NCBI RefSeq assembly: GCF_030936135.1
Contig: NC_082611.1
Span: 9,749,001-9,813,000 of the forward strand
From: Gavia stellata
Lineage: Eukaryota > Chordata > Aves > Gaviiformes > Gaviidae
DNA: 64,000 nucleotides
Direction: 5' to 3'
The notes beneath the pieces were generated by a model. That model saw nothing but the letters and a program-made list of their open reading frames with translations, was not told the DNA's origin and ran no database searches. The translations under genes were made by a program, and so were the position numbers. Within the stretch, counting starts at the first letter, position 1. The number at the start of each line of letters is the position of its first letter. Below, one piece after another: positions 36,601 through 48,539 of the stretch.

Positions 36601-39600
36601 CTAGGTCTTAAACAGAAACAGTAAGAGAAAACCTACAACAGGATCTACATCTACACGTAATACTGCCAGAGCAGTACTACAGATTATCATCTTTTACTCA
36701 TGAGCAACTGTAACACAACTGTTGAGTCCACTGTGTTGCAGGATAATGCCTGCTACCATCCCCCAAAAAAACTTTGCCAGAGATACTCTACCAAGTATCT
36801 CTATTGCCAGCCACTTTAGAAAGATTGATAAAATAACTTGGGGCACTTTTTACAATTTACAAAAATCAACCATAAACTAAGTGCACAAGGATCATTTTGC
36901 TTACCACAGAAATATAGCATAAATGCACAACTTAGAACAAATATTTTTCTCCCATACAAACAATAAGTCTCTTAAAAGTAAGAGTGAAGTACTATTAGTA
37001 AAGCCCCACACACCTGAAGACTTTTTTTATTCATTGTTCTTAGGGGAGATATTAGTTTGCAAAGAAGTTGTTACTCCAAAAACTTCTATTTCCAATGCCT
37101 CCTACCCATCCTCTTGCACCCTGCCCCCCCCACCACAAAGGGAGAACTGCACATACTTCATGTACTTTTTCCTGTCCAGAGATTTCTGTGTAGCTGTTGA
37201 AAGTGTCGCTCGCTCTCTTGGGCTCTTTACTTTATCCTAAAAAAGCAAAAGAACCGACAATAACACTAGTTACTGCTCTTATAGAGCTTAACCCCATCTG
37301 ACCTGCCCCTAATTAAGAAAAAACAAAACCAAAACACAAGAACCAAACAAACAAAAAACCCCAAAAACCAAAAACAAAACCAAGAGTGTTTTCAGTACTA
37401 AGTTCACATTCAGGCTAAATTCAAGGGGTTTTTTCTTTTTTAAAATTAAAGGATCTTCCGTATATTATCAGATTAAAAACATTTGTGTGCCATAATGAAT
37501 TCTTATTTAAAGTATGAACTTTTGGTATTATTTTCACCATGGTTTTCATTCTATTTTTATATATCTACACGCTAAAAGTTTCAACATATTAATCTCCTAC
37601 TGCAGTGACCTCTTTTTTTTTTTAAAGTTACCTACAGAAGCATAATTAAAAAACAATTCATATTTTAAAAACTTTTTACTGGGTGAGGAAGAATATCTTA
37701 AAAGCAAAATGATTCAGTACTTAACACCTTAAAACAGTTTACATTTGCTTAACTATAACACACCATTTGCCTGAGCATCTTCTCTTTACGAACTTCACGA
37801 TCATGACGCAGAATATTCATTCTTTCTGATGCCTCCATCGTAAAAAAGATGTCATGGATGTCATACAGAGCAGCTCGCAGCTGGAAAGAATAAATAAAAT
37901 TTTAATAAATACTCAGTCAAGTTAACATTCCTATGGTTTTGATCATCAAGGTCTTCTTGCTTTTAATCCAAACAAAACACTTGAAAAGCTAATTTTGAAA
38001 TCTCTCTTAATGTGTCAGCACAAAAATGGAATCTTCTCTTCACAGCCATAGTTTAAGCCTTTCACTTTAAACAAAGTCACTGTGAAGGTTTTAGGTATTT
38101 ATATTGCACAGAATAGCTAGGAAAGAAGAAAAAAAAAAAAGATTTAAATTCTGTCACCTGAGCCATTACTCTTTCATGAAGGGATGCATCTTGTGCTGAA
38201 ACACTTCCTCTTTTTAATGGAGCTTCAGACTGAAAATTTTTTATGAAGTCCATAGTATCCTGGGGAAGATGGGAAAATAAGATTAAGCACCGGGCTTCAC
38301 AACAAAGGAATCACTACAAACTGTACACATATGACGTACAGTCTTTGTTTGACTTGGACCTTGTGACTCTAAGCAAGACAACACTCAAACATGTTCACGT
38401 GACAGACATTCCCAAATTCTTCTGAAGGCAGAAAATGCATTCTTTCACCTGTCAATTGAAGATATGAGCAAAAACAAACAGGAGGAGAAGCTGCATAATA
38501 AAAATGCTGATCTTACTTTTACAGTTTGCTTAAGATGTTTCAGTTTTTCTGTCTGCAGGAGTCTACGAGTGAGAAACCCCTTTGCCACAGCAGTGATCTT
38601 ATCGAACTTCATTTGTATCTCTGGACTGAAAACCTGAAAAGAAAAGAAGCATCGTCTAAGCATGCAATGAAAATGCAAGAATTATGAATTATTTCTCAAA
38701 TAATATCAATCAGGTGACGTAAGCAGTTGATAAAGTTTTGGCTAGGCCAGAAGTACCCACCATAATATTAACTCAGCAGAAGCAATATATTGTTATATGA
38801 TTATTTTGCATATATGAACAACGAGAAAAATATCCTATACAGTTCTCTTGTGTAATCAAAGTCGATATAGGAAGGGATACTAAACTTTCCTGTGAGATTT
38901 ATTACTGCACAGCTACTACAAAGTTACCAGTGTCTTAAAAAACTAGAGGGCTTTTTAAGCTATAAATAAACCTTTCTTTTCCTTACCTGAGTCCACCTAG
39001 TTTTGATCCTGTTACTTGGCCTAGATACGGAGGTTTTTATAACTCCACTACCTGATGGTCCCCAGAGAAAGAATGAAGTTTCACTTGTTGAAGCAAAGGT
39101 GTTAGGTGTCGTAGTATGAGCAAAACCTGCATGCAAAGCAGAATGTACAGTTCAATACACAGACTTTGTCCACAAAAGTAATGACTATGTGTATGTATAC
39201 ACATATATACATAGATATATACACAAATACACAAATGCAGCACTCCATAAAAAACAACAAACACAGATAAAAGTCAAGCACATACATAAACTTTAGCTCT
39301 CGTTGCAGTCAAGAAACCTTTTTGGGCTGAAAAAAAAAGAGGCTCCCAGCGCCGTTAGCTATTCTTATTCACAGTGCGGATTATAATACTTGTATATTGG
39401 GAGGAAGAATGTCCATACGCTACAGGATGAAAAATCATTCACCTAACGGTAAACTTGCTACAGAACATCTTACTCACAAAGCAGCTCAAAGAAAATGGTT
39501 TTAAAGTGTTTAATGTTGCTATCATGGATCCTAAAGATGAATAAGGAATAAACATATAGTTGAGTAATTTTACTTTCAAATGGAAGTTCCTTTGCTGTTT

Positions 39601-42600
39601 GCCTGTTAGAATACCCAATTTCCATCTGTGTTTGGTAAGAAGGGCATGTTAATACATTCAAGAAACCTCAGCTCAGAATTAGCAGCTTTGTTTACGAGGT
39701 CAATTACAGGCAAGAAGCAATCTGAGTATTTCTCATTAATTTCCTAGCAGAATTGGCTAAACAGAAGACAAAACAAAACATTTCATAATCTTCTGGAACA
39801 GGTGAGAGGTGTTCCATCAGCTACAGCTGTACTTCCTTGCAATGAAGACCCCTTGGCAGAGCCCTTCTAATCCTCCTACACAAACGAGGACACCTGTCCC
39901 ACTGCTGTGCAGCTACATGGAATGAGGATGAACATTCTCTGGCATTATGCCAAGTCCACCTCCTCATCCTTGATCAAATCAGTTTACTTTTAGCTTGTTT
40001 TCCTCAAATAGGCCCTTAACCAATTATATACAAATGCAATACATGAAACAATAAAAGGATGGCTGAAATCATGCTAAATGCCAGCTAGACAAAGACGCAA
40101 CACAGAATTTGTTTTACATATGCTGTCAATAGCTGAAGGCAGCAGCTGTCCACATATCCTGACCAACAAGTGCCCTAGGACAGAACACTGCCTTTATCAA
40201 TACACTGGGACAGCCTGTCCACTTGAGCACTGCAGAGCAAAATATATCACATTTCATCTATATTCTACCGTTTCAGTTTTACCAATGCTGGCAGCGTTTG
40301 CATTGTGGACTGTCTCCAGCTGAGACTGCACGCTTCCCAGCAAGCCACTCTCGCTTTTTTTCCTCCACTCCAACTCCATCCTACTGTTAATATTCACTTT
40401 GGAAATTTCTATTTCCGTTGTAGCAACCTTCTTTCCTTTCAACCTTCTCTCCTGCTCTTCCAGTTCCTACAAAAGAAAGAATCAACTGTAAGACTATTTT
40501 TCTAACTCTGCAAAGCAACAGAATATACATTTTAAACCCAACTGGTTCCTGACAAACTGCAATACAACACACATGCCCTTTGCTTAAAATTTTTCCTCTT
40601 TTTACCTTACCTTCTGCAATTTCTCCTGTTCTCTCTCTTGTTCAGCTATCAGAATCGACAGTTGTTGTGCATGCTGTTCTTCAAGTCTCTTCCTCATTTC
40701 TTCAAAGGCCAACATTTTTGTTTTTAAAATATCTTCTGAGAAGATACATCACAAGGAATTGAGCATTAAATAATTTCTATGTGATCTTTGCCACAGACAT
40801 ACGTGCTTTTAACAGGAGTACTTTGCATCATCAGTAAAAAAGTACAACATATCTTTGGTATCAGGTTTCAATTATGTATTGCAAAGAACCTTGCTATCAA
40901 GTTTCCATAATGTATTACAAAGAACCTCATCAGTTACTACAGTCCTTCAAAATACTTGCGTATTCATGTTTGTGGGATAAGCATGTGAATGGAACAGCAA
41001 AACACCAACTCAGCCTATATTAAAATAAGGGTACAAAAAATCTAGCTCTAAGAATAGCATACCTACACTTGCTTGAGAGAATTAAGATTATTTATGCCAC
41101 TTCAGCTTAATTTGGTAGAGACACATACAGATGTAACAGTCTTGAATTCAAAGAAAATACCTATATAGTGATTTTCGGCCCATTAAAAGGTATTTTCTTT
41201 TAATTTATACAGGCTATCTTTTATTTTAGTAGTCTTATTCAGACCTCATGGAATAAGACATAATTTTCTTAGCAAAATTAAATTCCAATTTCTACATTCA
41301 AATGGGAACTTAATATTTGTGCTGTCAAATGATACCCTTAAGAATAAACACAGAATTCACAAAACTGATACATAATGTTGTAGCTGATGTTTCCTCATAA
41401 ATTGTTTCATCAAGTATTTGTTACAAATAACTGTTGTAAGATTTTTGACTCCAAGCGACTCCTAAGACAGCAATTACTCCATTCTGTAGCAGTTAAAAAT
41501 GGCTGAAGTAGCAAGTTGAATTTCAGAATTTGTCATTAATTAACAATTAGAGAAATAATAAGGTTACTGGAAAAAAAAATATCATTTACACTCAATAAAA
41601 TTTTAGCCTTTTAATACATATACAGACATAGAACCACCAATGACTAATGATTATTGGGCTTTTTTTCTAAAAGATTTATAAACCGAGAAGTAAGCTTAAG
41701 AAAAACCCTCAACTACAGGAAATCTTTTACCTTTTGCCGTACTATCAGGGACTGCATTCTTGGTAACGTAAACTGGTCCCACAGGATATTTCTGTTCTTG
41801 CAACCACTGCTTCTCTTGTTCTTCCATTCCAGCTGTTAGAACACAGGTATTGTTTTCTTTTTGGCAGTTGCCAGTGTCCAAATCAAGTCTACGTTTTACC
41901 TTTTCAAAACTATTTTCTAGAAACCGCTCGTTTGCTAGGGAAACACTTGGAGTGTCCATCTCCTGTCGCATATTCTTGCTCTGCATTAGTAGTGGGGATG
42001 GGTTTTCTACATCGTATGATTTATTGAGTTCTACTTGAGAATTACATTTAGTATTTTCTAGCAAACTAGACGGTTTGGTTTCACTCACAGCTAGGAGCTT
42101 CTGTGTTACTGTAGACTGTCTGATGGCAAATGGCTCATTCAATTTTGGAGCTACAATATTAGTACTAGTCTCTACTTTACATGGCCCTCTGCTGTCCATC
42201 ACTACCTGTCCTTCCACCGTAGCTGACAATGTTCCTTTGCCTTCCAAGTGCCCAAAGGAATGGCGATTTTGTTTGCCAACCCCCAACCCATCACAAGGAC
42301 CTGAAGAATTCCTGTTGACACCAGGAACTCTGCTAGGGCAAACCATAGTGAAGTCCACCATGAACTTTGGCACTGATTCAGACACGTTATTTTTATCAGC
42401 AATGTCTTGCATGATTAAATCCATCGCTCTACCCTTGCCTTTAGGACTTAACTCGTAAGCATTCACAGGGTTATTTATAACAATGTGTCCCATTGATAAA
42501 GGTCTTGGGCGCCTTCGGTGCATTTTAGGGCTCATGCTTGGCTCTGGGCTCGGCAATTTGGCGTAAGAGCCCGTGAGGCTCCTGACAACGCTACTGTCAC

Positions 42601-45600
42601 GATCAAACATAGAAGTCTTTTTAAATTCTTCATCCGAATCTGAATCCACCAATGGGGGTGTTCCAACTCTCACAGGTATGTCCACTTTAGAAAAACTGGA
42701 TAAAGTTGACATACTTGTGTTATTTGTATGAGTAGAGGCACCTTGGAGAAGGGTATTTGATTTATTAAGACTGGGTTTATCAAGTGTCAAAGTGGTGCAG
42801 CTTCTGCCTGTAAGCTTTACTCTTTCTTTCACAGAGTCAGTTGTTTTAACACCATCATTTTCTTTATCTGAATGACTTTCACTCATACTCCTCTTTGAAT
42901 TACTTTTTGAGCTACGCTTGGCTTGCTCTTTCTCTATGTACTCCCTAGATTTCTTCATCAGGTTCTGAAGACTCATTACGTATGGATCTTGGACTTCTTC
43001 ATCCGTTGGTGGCACTCCTAGTCCCTCTTGCTTTTGCAAAGCATGTGACGCAAGCTTATTATGCACGTTGTCAGGAGACGCAGCCCTTGGACAAGGTACG
43101 TCTTTTGAGAAGTGACTCTCACGTTGCTTTGAAAAAACATCTTCTTCTACTGCGTTAACCACTTCTGTCACATTTGATGACACCTGCCCAGTAGTATCTA
43201 ATGGCATAAGTTCTGGTGTCTTTTCAAGCTCCGTGGGACCGTGCCTTTCAGAACATGCCAAATTGACATCTGGTAGAACTGTGAAGTCAGTCGAAGCTTT
43301 TGAATCTGAATCAGGGCAAGTATTCTCAGCCTTCTGTGCGTTCATGTCACTCCCGCTAGGTCCCTTCCTGATCTGCAAATAAAAGTCGAAAAAAATCACG
43401 TATTTTCAGTGGAATCTCCCCAGATTCCTGCAAGCTTCACCTGAATTTAAAAAAAGAATGCTACCACCTTAAAGCCAATAAAAATTTTCGGTTTGACTGT
43501 TACCGCTTTCCTACAAATTACTTACAATACAGAGCTCTTTGCAATGAGAAAGAGGTTACTGGAATTAAAATATAAATTTGAATAGTGGTCCCCTCAGCAT
43601 TTTTACTGATACCAAGTATCTGAATGCAAAGATGCTCTTTTTTCATAAGGTAATTTGGATATATTCAAATAACTTTATGGCTTCAAATCATCTTGCAAGA
43701 TTCCTCTTAAAATATGAAAACATGTTTCTATTAAATAAGGAACGCAATTGAAAAATTTCAGCATGAAATATAGACTAACCTATAGGCAACTAAGAGCAAA
43801 TCAACAAAATTCCTAATAAAAATAGTGGAAGTATAAAATAATTTGTTAATTTCTTTACTAATCCAGAGACAATTAAATACGAGTTTTCATTTGTCAAGTA
43901 CTTGGAAAGACAACTTTATTTAAGTGAGAATTACATGCTACTTCTAGTCACATTTGTTTAAAAGGATTTTCACACTAAAACTATCCTATAGGTTATTCTA
44001 TGTGTTGCAACTCAATTATCAAGGGGACACCTTTGAAAAAATAAGTGAATTTATTTTTGTATCGAACATACGTTCCCAGTCTGCTCTTCAAATCCCAAGC
44101 CAGATGACTGTTGCCATGTACACTCCAGAAAACAATGAAACCTAACAAGTTTTGTTTGCCACCTTAGTAACTCAACAAATTCAGTGTTAACTGTACTTAT
44201 TTAAGCAACAGGTTAATTTAAAGACTGTATTACAACTGTTTCAAAGACACTTGATATATATTGATGATACTGCTTGATTAGATGTAGTTAATATTCTTTT
44301 CAAATTAAACCTCTACTAAACTCAGCATTGAAGCAGCAAAGAAAACAAAATAGTTGCAGTAAAATTATAAAGCACACAACAGAATTACAAGTTGTTGCGA
44401 AGGTAATTTTAATTCTTTAATCGTAAGGTTTAATATAGATTATTTTCTGATTAAACTATAAGCTTGCAAATAAAGCAAGCCCATTGCTCTAACACCAGGG
44501 GTTTTGTTCATTTGTTTTTACAATCTAATTGTTTCAAACACAGTTACAAAAGCAACAGTCAGTCATCTGGTGTGATCTGTCTTTTGCACATATCAAAATA
44601 AGCAGTGAAAAGCATGTCCCATGCATTATGATGACTACAGATATTATGACTAAATAATCAAGTATCAGGTCACATAGCATGAAACACTAGAAAATGCTGG
44701 TTCTGGAGAGTTAACTCCTATTAATTTAATGTTTATATTGATGAGTACTTAAGCCCCCAGCACTTTCTCAAAATGTCTATAAGCACAGGGGTTTTTCTTC
44801 TGTAAAGGTGTATGAAAGCTTTGGACTAACACTACCTGAACATTTTCTAGAATCTCCTGAACACGATTCAACAAAGCTCTTTTCCGGGAGTTCTGTCTCC
44901 AGGTCTCTAGGTCCAGTGCTTTCTGTTTATATTGCTGTATTTCCTTTTTCTTTTCAAGGCTAAGCTGCAAAAAAAGGATGTAAGAAGCACTGTTTGTATC
45001 ACTAAATGCAAATTTCAATACAGAATTACAGAAATAAATTAGAAAGAAAAACAACAAAACAAAACATAGAACAATAATCACCTAAGTTGAGACTTTGCGC
45101 ATATGTTAAATGCCAGCTTCTTTTTAAACCATTATACTTTTTTTTAATGGAAGATACACAAAATGCCTTCTTGGCACACATGCAAATGAACATGAATGTA
45201 AAAGGTCATTTATAAAAGATTTGCATGAACATTACATGCTACAGTACCAACTTCAAATGACACAGGACTCAGACTGCAGGACAGGTCTTCCCCAGTCCTC
45301 TACAGAGACGGGAGGTTTGGGCATGCTGTAGAGCCCTCTGTGACCTGTGTTGCTACCCGTACTCAAACTATTAAGCTCTAAGAGGGACTAGCTCGCACTT
45401 GCCCTCTTGAACCAGGGGTGAATTTCACAAGAAGACAGAAATGCATGCAAGCAGTCTTCTGGATCCTTTCAACAATCAGAATTTGAAAATCTTCCCAGTT
45501 ACTGCTTTACAATATGTAGTTTGGATAAAAGTCAAAACTAGATCTGCAAAACTGCATCTACAAGAATCAGTTTCACGAAGTTCTACAAAATTAAGTAGTC

Positions 45601-46453
45601 TCAAATCAAATTATGTATTTCTTCTATGAAACCTTAAAATATCCACCAATTTGTAAATGAAAAATATGTCAATATATCATTTAGTCTCCAGTGTATATCT
45701 GCATCACGACTGTTGGAGATCCTTGTTAGAGAGTCTCTCCATTCACACCTCCCATCACTGAAACAAGGAAGTCAGCTGCATTATTGCACAAACTACCAAT
45801 AGTCTTCTGCTCTGTTTGCATTAAGCATAGAATGACTTAACATAATTGATGAGCCTGTGACATACATTAGAGGAAGCTGCAAACACATGCGAAAAATAAA
45901 TTAGTTAAAAAGCTTTTTAACTATCTCAGTATTTCGTATTCACACTTTTTTATTTTTGACACTTTTAAACAAACTCACATGTCCCATATTTGGAATGTCA
46001 ATATGATTTTACATAAAGTTAAGCCCAGCAGTAACATCCATATATTTAATACCACAAACATTTTTACTCCCCTTGTGAAGATAACAAATTTCAAGAAATG
46101 CAAGCATATGTAGTCAATGCGAAAAAAAGTACATTTTACCCCTTTATGTTGTAAAATTAGGGCTAGAAATACTTAGAATATGCTAAGCAGCAGGCCAGAT
46201 GATACCTCAGAGCTGTACCTTCAGTAGAATCATTACATGTGGACATAAAAGCTAGTGCCAATAGCACAGTTAGCACATCAGGGAAAAAAGGGGGGGGAAG
46301 CCTTACCAGAGGGGAAAGCACAGGAACTCCATGGAATTGAATGAGGGAGATATTTTTGTGCTGAACAGTGAAAGAAGTTTCTGGTTTTATTGCCTCTTCT
46401 TGGATTCTGGAAAGATGCTTCTTACAGAATATTTCATAGTCCTCCATCTTCAT
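30565..46453 (-). CDS. CCP110: CCP110 (centriolar coiled-coil protein of 110 kDa, CP110), complete
   Basis: CP110 caps the distal end of the mother and daughter centrioles with CEP97, limits centriole length and blocks cilium assembly until it is removed. Fourteen coding exons join to 3042 nt, or 1013 residues, close to the 1012 of the human protein. Visible parts are an MEDYEIFC N terminus, a conserved [18 protein letters not shown] block near residue 221, [19 protein letters not shown] in the middle, an RRL motif at 586-588 matching the cyclin F docking site, a coiled coil at about 645-700, and a C-terminal calmodulin- and CEP97-interacting region ending NVVTI. A non-coding exon 1 probably lies in the CpG island at 47.4-47.6 kb. 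Every junction is GT/AG and in frame. The gene is head-to-head with GDE1. Confidence 0.96.
30618..34872 (-). other. CCP110: CCP110 last intron
   Basis: A 4.25-kb AT-rich intron between the last two coding exons. I see no repeat of known family, no RNA gene and no coding exon in it. The short open frames at 31172-31468, 32048-32337 and 32867-33710 show no domain. Confidence 0.75.
34873..34955 (-). CDS. CCP110: CCP110 coding exon 13
   Basis: Residues 969-996, [20 protein letters not shown] then RVSNKAVS, plus one base of Gly997. The acceptor is taattag and the donor TCAG|GTGTGT. Confidence 0.93.
35529..35588 (-). CDS. CCP110: CCP110 coding exon 12
   Basis: A 60-nt exon for residues 949-968, [20 protein letters not shown], with Arg949 and Gly969 split. 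The acceptor is taacag and the donor AAGG|GTAAGG. Confidence 0.92.
36490..36552 (-). CDS. CCP110: CCP110 coding exon 11
   Basis: Residues 928-948, [20 protein letters not shown] then S, plus two bases of Arg949. The acceptor is ctctag and the donor AGCCG|GTGAGT. Confidence 0.92.
37157..37236 (-). CDS. CCP110: CCP110 coding exon 10
   Basis: Residues 902-927, [20 protein letters not shown] then DRKKYM, plus two bases of Lys928. The acceptor is ttttag and the donor ATGAA|GTATGT. Confidence 0.92.
37764..37880 (-). CDS. CCP110: CCP110 coding exon 9
   Basis: Residues 863-901, [20 protein letters not shown] then [19 protein letters not shown]. Phase 0 at both ends, acceptor tttccag, donor ATG|GTGTGT. 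Confidence 0.94.
38158..38259 (-). CDS. CCP110: CCP110 coding exon 8
   Basis: Residues 829-862, [20 protein letters not shown] then [14 protein letters not shown]. Phase 0 at both ends, acceptor tccccag, donor CAG|GTGACA. Confidence 0.94.
38517..38633 (-). CDS. CCP110: CCP110 coding exon 7 (IQ-like calmodulin region)
   Basis: Residues 790-828, [20 protein letters not shown] then [19 protein letters not shown]. The [11 protein letters not shown] part is a basic amphipathic helix like an IQ motif, in the part of CP110 known to bind calmodulin. Phase 0 at both ends, donor AAA|GTAAGA. Confidence 0.94.
38987..39126 (-). CDS. CCP110: CCP110 coding exon 6
   Basis: Completes Gly743 and runs to residue 789, ending [15 protein letters not shown]. 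The middle reads [15 protein letters not shown], matching the APFYLWGSSTSGL block of the family. The acceptor is catgcag and the donor CAG|GTAAGG. Confidence 0.93.
39187..39232. repeat. TA/CA-rich simple repeat
   Basis: Alternating tatacacatatatac-type sequence of about 46 bp in CCP110 intron 5 (between coding exons 5 and 6). It is impure, so probably an old microsatellite. Confidence 0.7.
40283..40466 (-). CDS. CCP110: CCP110 coding exon 5
   Basis: Residues 682-742. It starts [14 protein letters not shown] (end of the coiled coil) and continues with [18 protein letters not shown]. It ends ASI plus one base of Gly743. The acceptor is tttgtag and the donor ATTG|GTAAAA. The open frame runs on past this donor, but the cut restores the frame of exon 6. 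Confidence 0.91.
40611..40735 (-). CDS. CCP110: CCP110 coding exon 4 (coiled coil)
   Basis: Residues 640-681, [20 protein letters not shown] then [20 protein letters not shown] and QK. Regular heptads of Leu, Ile and Ala among charged residues give the coiled coil that names the protein. The acceptor is cttctcag and the donor AAG|GTAAGG. Confidence 0.95.
40859..40927. repeat. Imperfect tandem duplication, 33 bp x 2
   Basis: Two copies of a unit beginning tatca.gttt and ending caaagaacct, offset by 36 bp and differing at about 4 of 33 positions. It lies in the intron just upstream of the CCP110 coiled-coil exon. Confidence 0.85.
41731..43372 (-). CDS. CCP110: CCP110 coding exon 3 (large central exon)
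   Basis: A 1642-nt exon for residues 93-639 plus one base. It begins [13 protein letters not shown] after acceptor tttgcag and ends DSTAK G|GTAAAA. It is Ser-, Asn- and Pro-rich and mostly disordered. Conserved blocks are [18 protein letters not shown] (from 221), [52 protein letters not shown] and [12 protein letters not shown]. An acidic DSDSDEEF cluster replaces a non-acidic stretch in the human protein as I recall it. The internal-exon size matches the mammalian gene. Confidence 0.96.
44836..44964 (-). CDS. CCP110: CCP110 coding exon 2
   Basis: Residues 50-92, [20 protein letters not shown] then [20 protein letters not shown] and NVQ. Phase 0 at both ends, acceptor tttgcag, donor CAG|GTAGTG. 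This is a helical segment at the N terminus. Confidence 0.94.
46307..46453 (-). CDS. CCP110: CCP110 coding exon 1, start codon
   Basis: Residues 1-49, [20 protein letters not shown] and later [15 protein letters not shown]. The exon itself begins at 46463 (acceptor ctttgcag), leaving 10 non-coding bases. Two in-frame ATGs lie 6 nt apart. The second (46447) has the stronger context and aligns with the human MEEYEKFC. The first is given as start because scanning reaches it first. The donor is CTG|GTAAGG. Confidence 0.88.
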
Positions 46454-47059
46454 GTTAACTAAGCTGCAAAGAATAGTAACATTACTCTTCCATGTACTTC
46501 CAAGACCATGAAGGGAATACAACACCACAACTAATTCTGTGTTACTATATTCTGGGAAACAAATTATACATTAGAAAACTCAACTGAGTTTCTCTTTTTC
46601 CTATCATTAACAAAAGCTGCAGAGCTACTTTTTTTCCTCTATAGAAATGAAATCTGCATACATGAGCAAAAAAAGATGATCACAGGTACACTGAGAAGAA
46701 AGCAAGCATTGAGATAATCAAGATTTACAAAACTACACATGCTACAGATAATGTTAACAATTTCCATCAGAGACTAAACCTTTAGGGTCTCCCACGACTA
46801 TCAGATAGATCCTATCAACTGTAAAAAGACAATAAATAAAATTGCAGCCAAATTTCAAAAAATAATAAAAAAAATAAGCTGGTATTAAAGCAAGACCAGC
46901 CTTTATATTTAGGGGGCTGAGAGGAACCTGTGTCTCATCCCCATAAGCCTCTTCCTCGATACATCCCTGTATGAACAGACACCGATACTGCCACCAAAAA
47001 AATAAATTACAGGCTTGTTTCCTTAAAAGAGCCTACATATCTAACACTGCCCATCCCTA

Positions 47060-47680
47060 CCGGCGTAAAAATTGAGCCCAGCACCACCTGCCAAGGCCTG
47101 CCAACGCTTTTGTTCCCCTCGCACACCCCTCCGGCTGATTTCTGCCCTCCTCCCGCCCGCTCCGGGCGCACCGAGCCCTGCCCAGGCCGCCGGGTAGGCC
47201 CCCTGCTCTCGGGCCCGGGCGGCAGCCTCGCCTCGCCGCTCCCCTCGGCCTGCGGGAGGCAGGTGGCACCGGCGGGGCCGGGCCTGGGCCCCGCGGCCCT
47301 CCCCGCCCGGCGCCAGCGCGCCCACCGCAGCCGCTGTCCCCCCGCGGGGCGGGGCACAGCCCGGCGCACAGCCCCCCCGAGGCCCTCGCGCACCCCGCGA
47401 ACCACTCGGTACCTGCACGGGGCTCCGGGCCCCGGCGCGGCGCGGCGCGGCCCGCCCGCTCCCCGCAGCCGCGCACCCCGGGCGCTCTGCGCGGCACCGC
47501 CCCGCCGCTTCCCGGCAACGGCCCCGCCCCGGCCGCGCTTCCGCGCCGGGGGGGCCGCAGCACTACAAGCCCCGGCGCGCACTGCGGCCGCGCTCCCGCT
47601 CCTCCCTCCTCGGGGCGCGCCGCGGGGGACAGGGGCGCGGCGCTGCCTTCTCTGGGGCCGAAAATTTAGGAAAAACCCTC
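47060..47680. promoter_or_regulatory. CCP110: CpG island promoter of CCP110
   Basis: About 600 bp of very GC- and CpG-rich sequence, with GC boxes such as GCCCCGCCCC near 47521-47530 and no TATA box. It lies where the non-coding first exon of CCP110 is expected. The overlapping long open frames on both strands have no family resemblance. Confidence 0.75.
47414..47560 (-). other. CCP110: Probable CCP110 non-coding exon 1
   Basis: A good donor, GTGCAG|GTACCG, ends at 47414 on the minus strand inside the CpG island, 950 nt upstream of the exon carrying the start codon. The 5' end is a guess because no cap site can be read from sequence. Confidence 0.4.
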
Positions 47681-48539
47681 TTGATTTGGTCTAGGAAAGG
47701 AGGTGAGCTCGATCGGTAAACCTCTTCACGTATCTGAGCCCCGCGGGACAAATCTGTCATTTTTGGGCGAGCTCCCAGGCAAAGGGAGCTCTAATTTTCG
47801 GAGGTATGAGATGGGATTGAGGGTTGTCCTGGTACTCCGACCTCCAGCGATTTCCACCCATAGGTCTCCAAGACAAGTTCCCCTATTAGCACAGCTTTCT
47901 CACACTAAATATCGTACGGCTGTGCAGTCCTTGTACAGCCAGGACCACAAACGCCCCGCCAGCAGGTATCAGTTTCACTGAACACGCTGTGACGAGAAGG
48001 ATAAACACGAGAACTTGTTAATAATGCTCTTTGAGGACACCACTGCGGTGTCACCGCAGACATCCCATCCCTCCCGCCCGGACGGCAGCCAGCTGCTGGT
48101 CCAGCCAGCCGGAGCAGCAGGTAATACCCACCCATGAGGCAGGTCAGCCGGAAAATGCCCGCTTGTTTGCCAGCACTCGGCCCAGGGAAGATTAATTGCT
48201 AGTTCCCAGTGAGCATTCAGAGATGGTAAAGCTGCCGTTCTTGTTTCAAAAAAACAACTCCTTCACCTGTTACCTCTTCAACATGTTAAATATTATTGAG
48301 GGCTTTTTAAAATCATCTTTAATCTTAACAAATGTTTACCAAAAGATTTTTAAATATATAAGACATTTAATTAGACATTCCATTATTTGTTATGTGTCTA
48401 AATACGTACATCTGATTTTTCTTCAGGTAGACCTGGCAGCAACGTAAAACCATACAGAAAAGAATGTCCGAGATGCTCAGAACCAGCTAGGACAATACGT
48501 GTCAAATATTTACCTCAACTCTTAAAGAAAAATTAAATT

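Noticed and set aside
41850-42458. Plus-strand open frames of 62 and 127 codons
   Set aside because: They lie antisense within the large CCP110 coding exon and have no independent family signal or splice structure.
47007-47694. Overlapping open frames up to 194 codons
   Set aside because: Same GC artefact in the CCP110 CpG island, with no recognisable domain.
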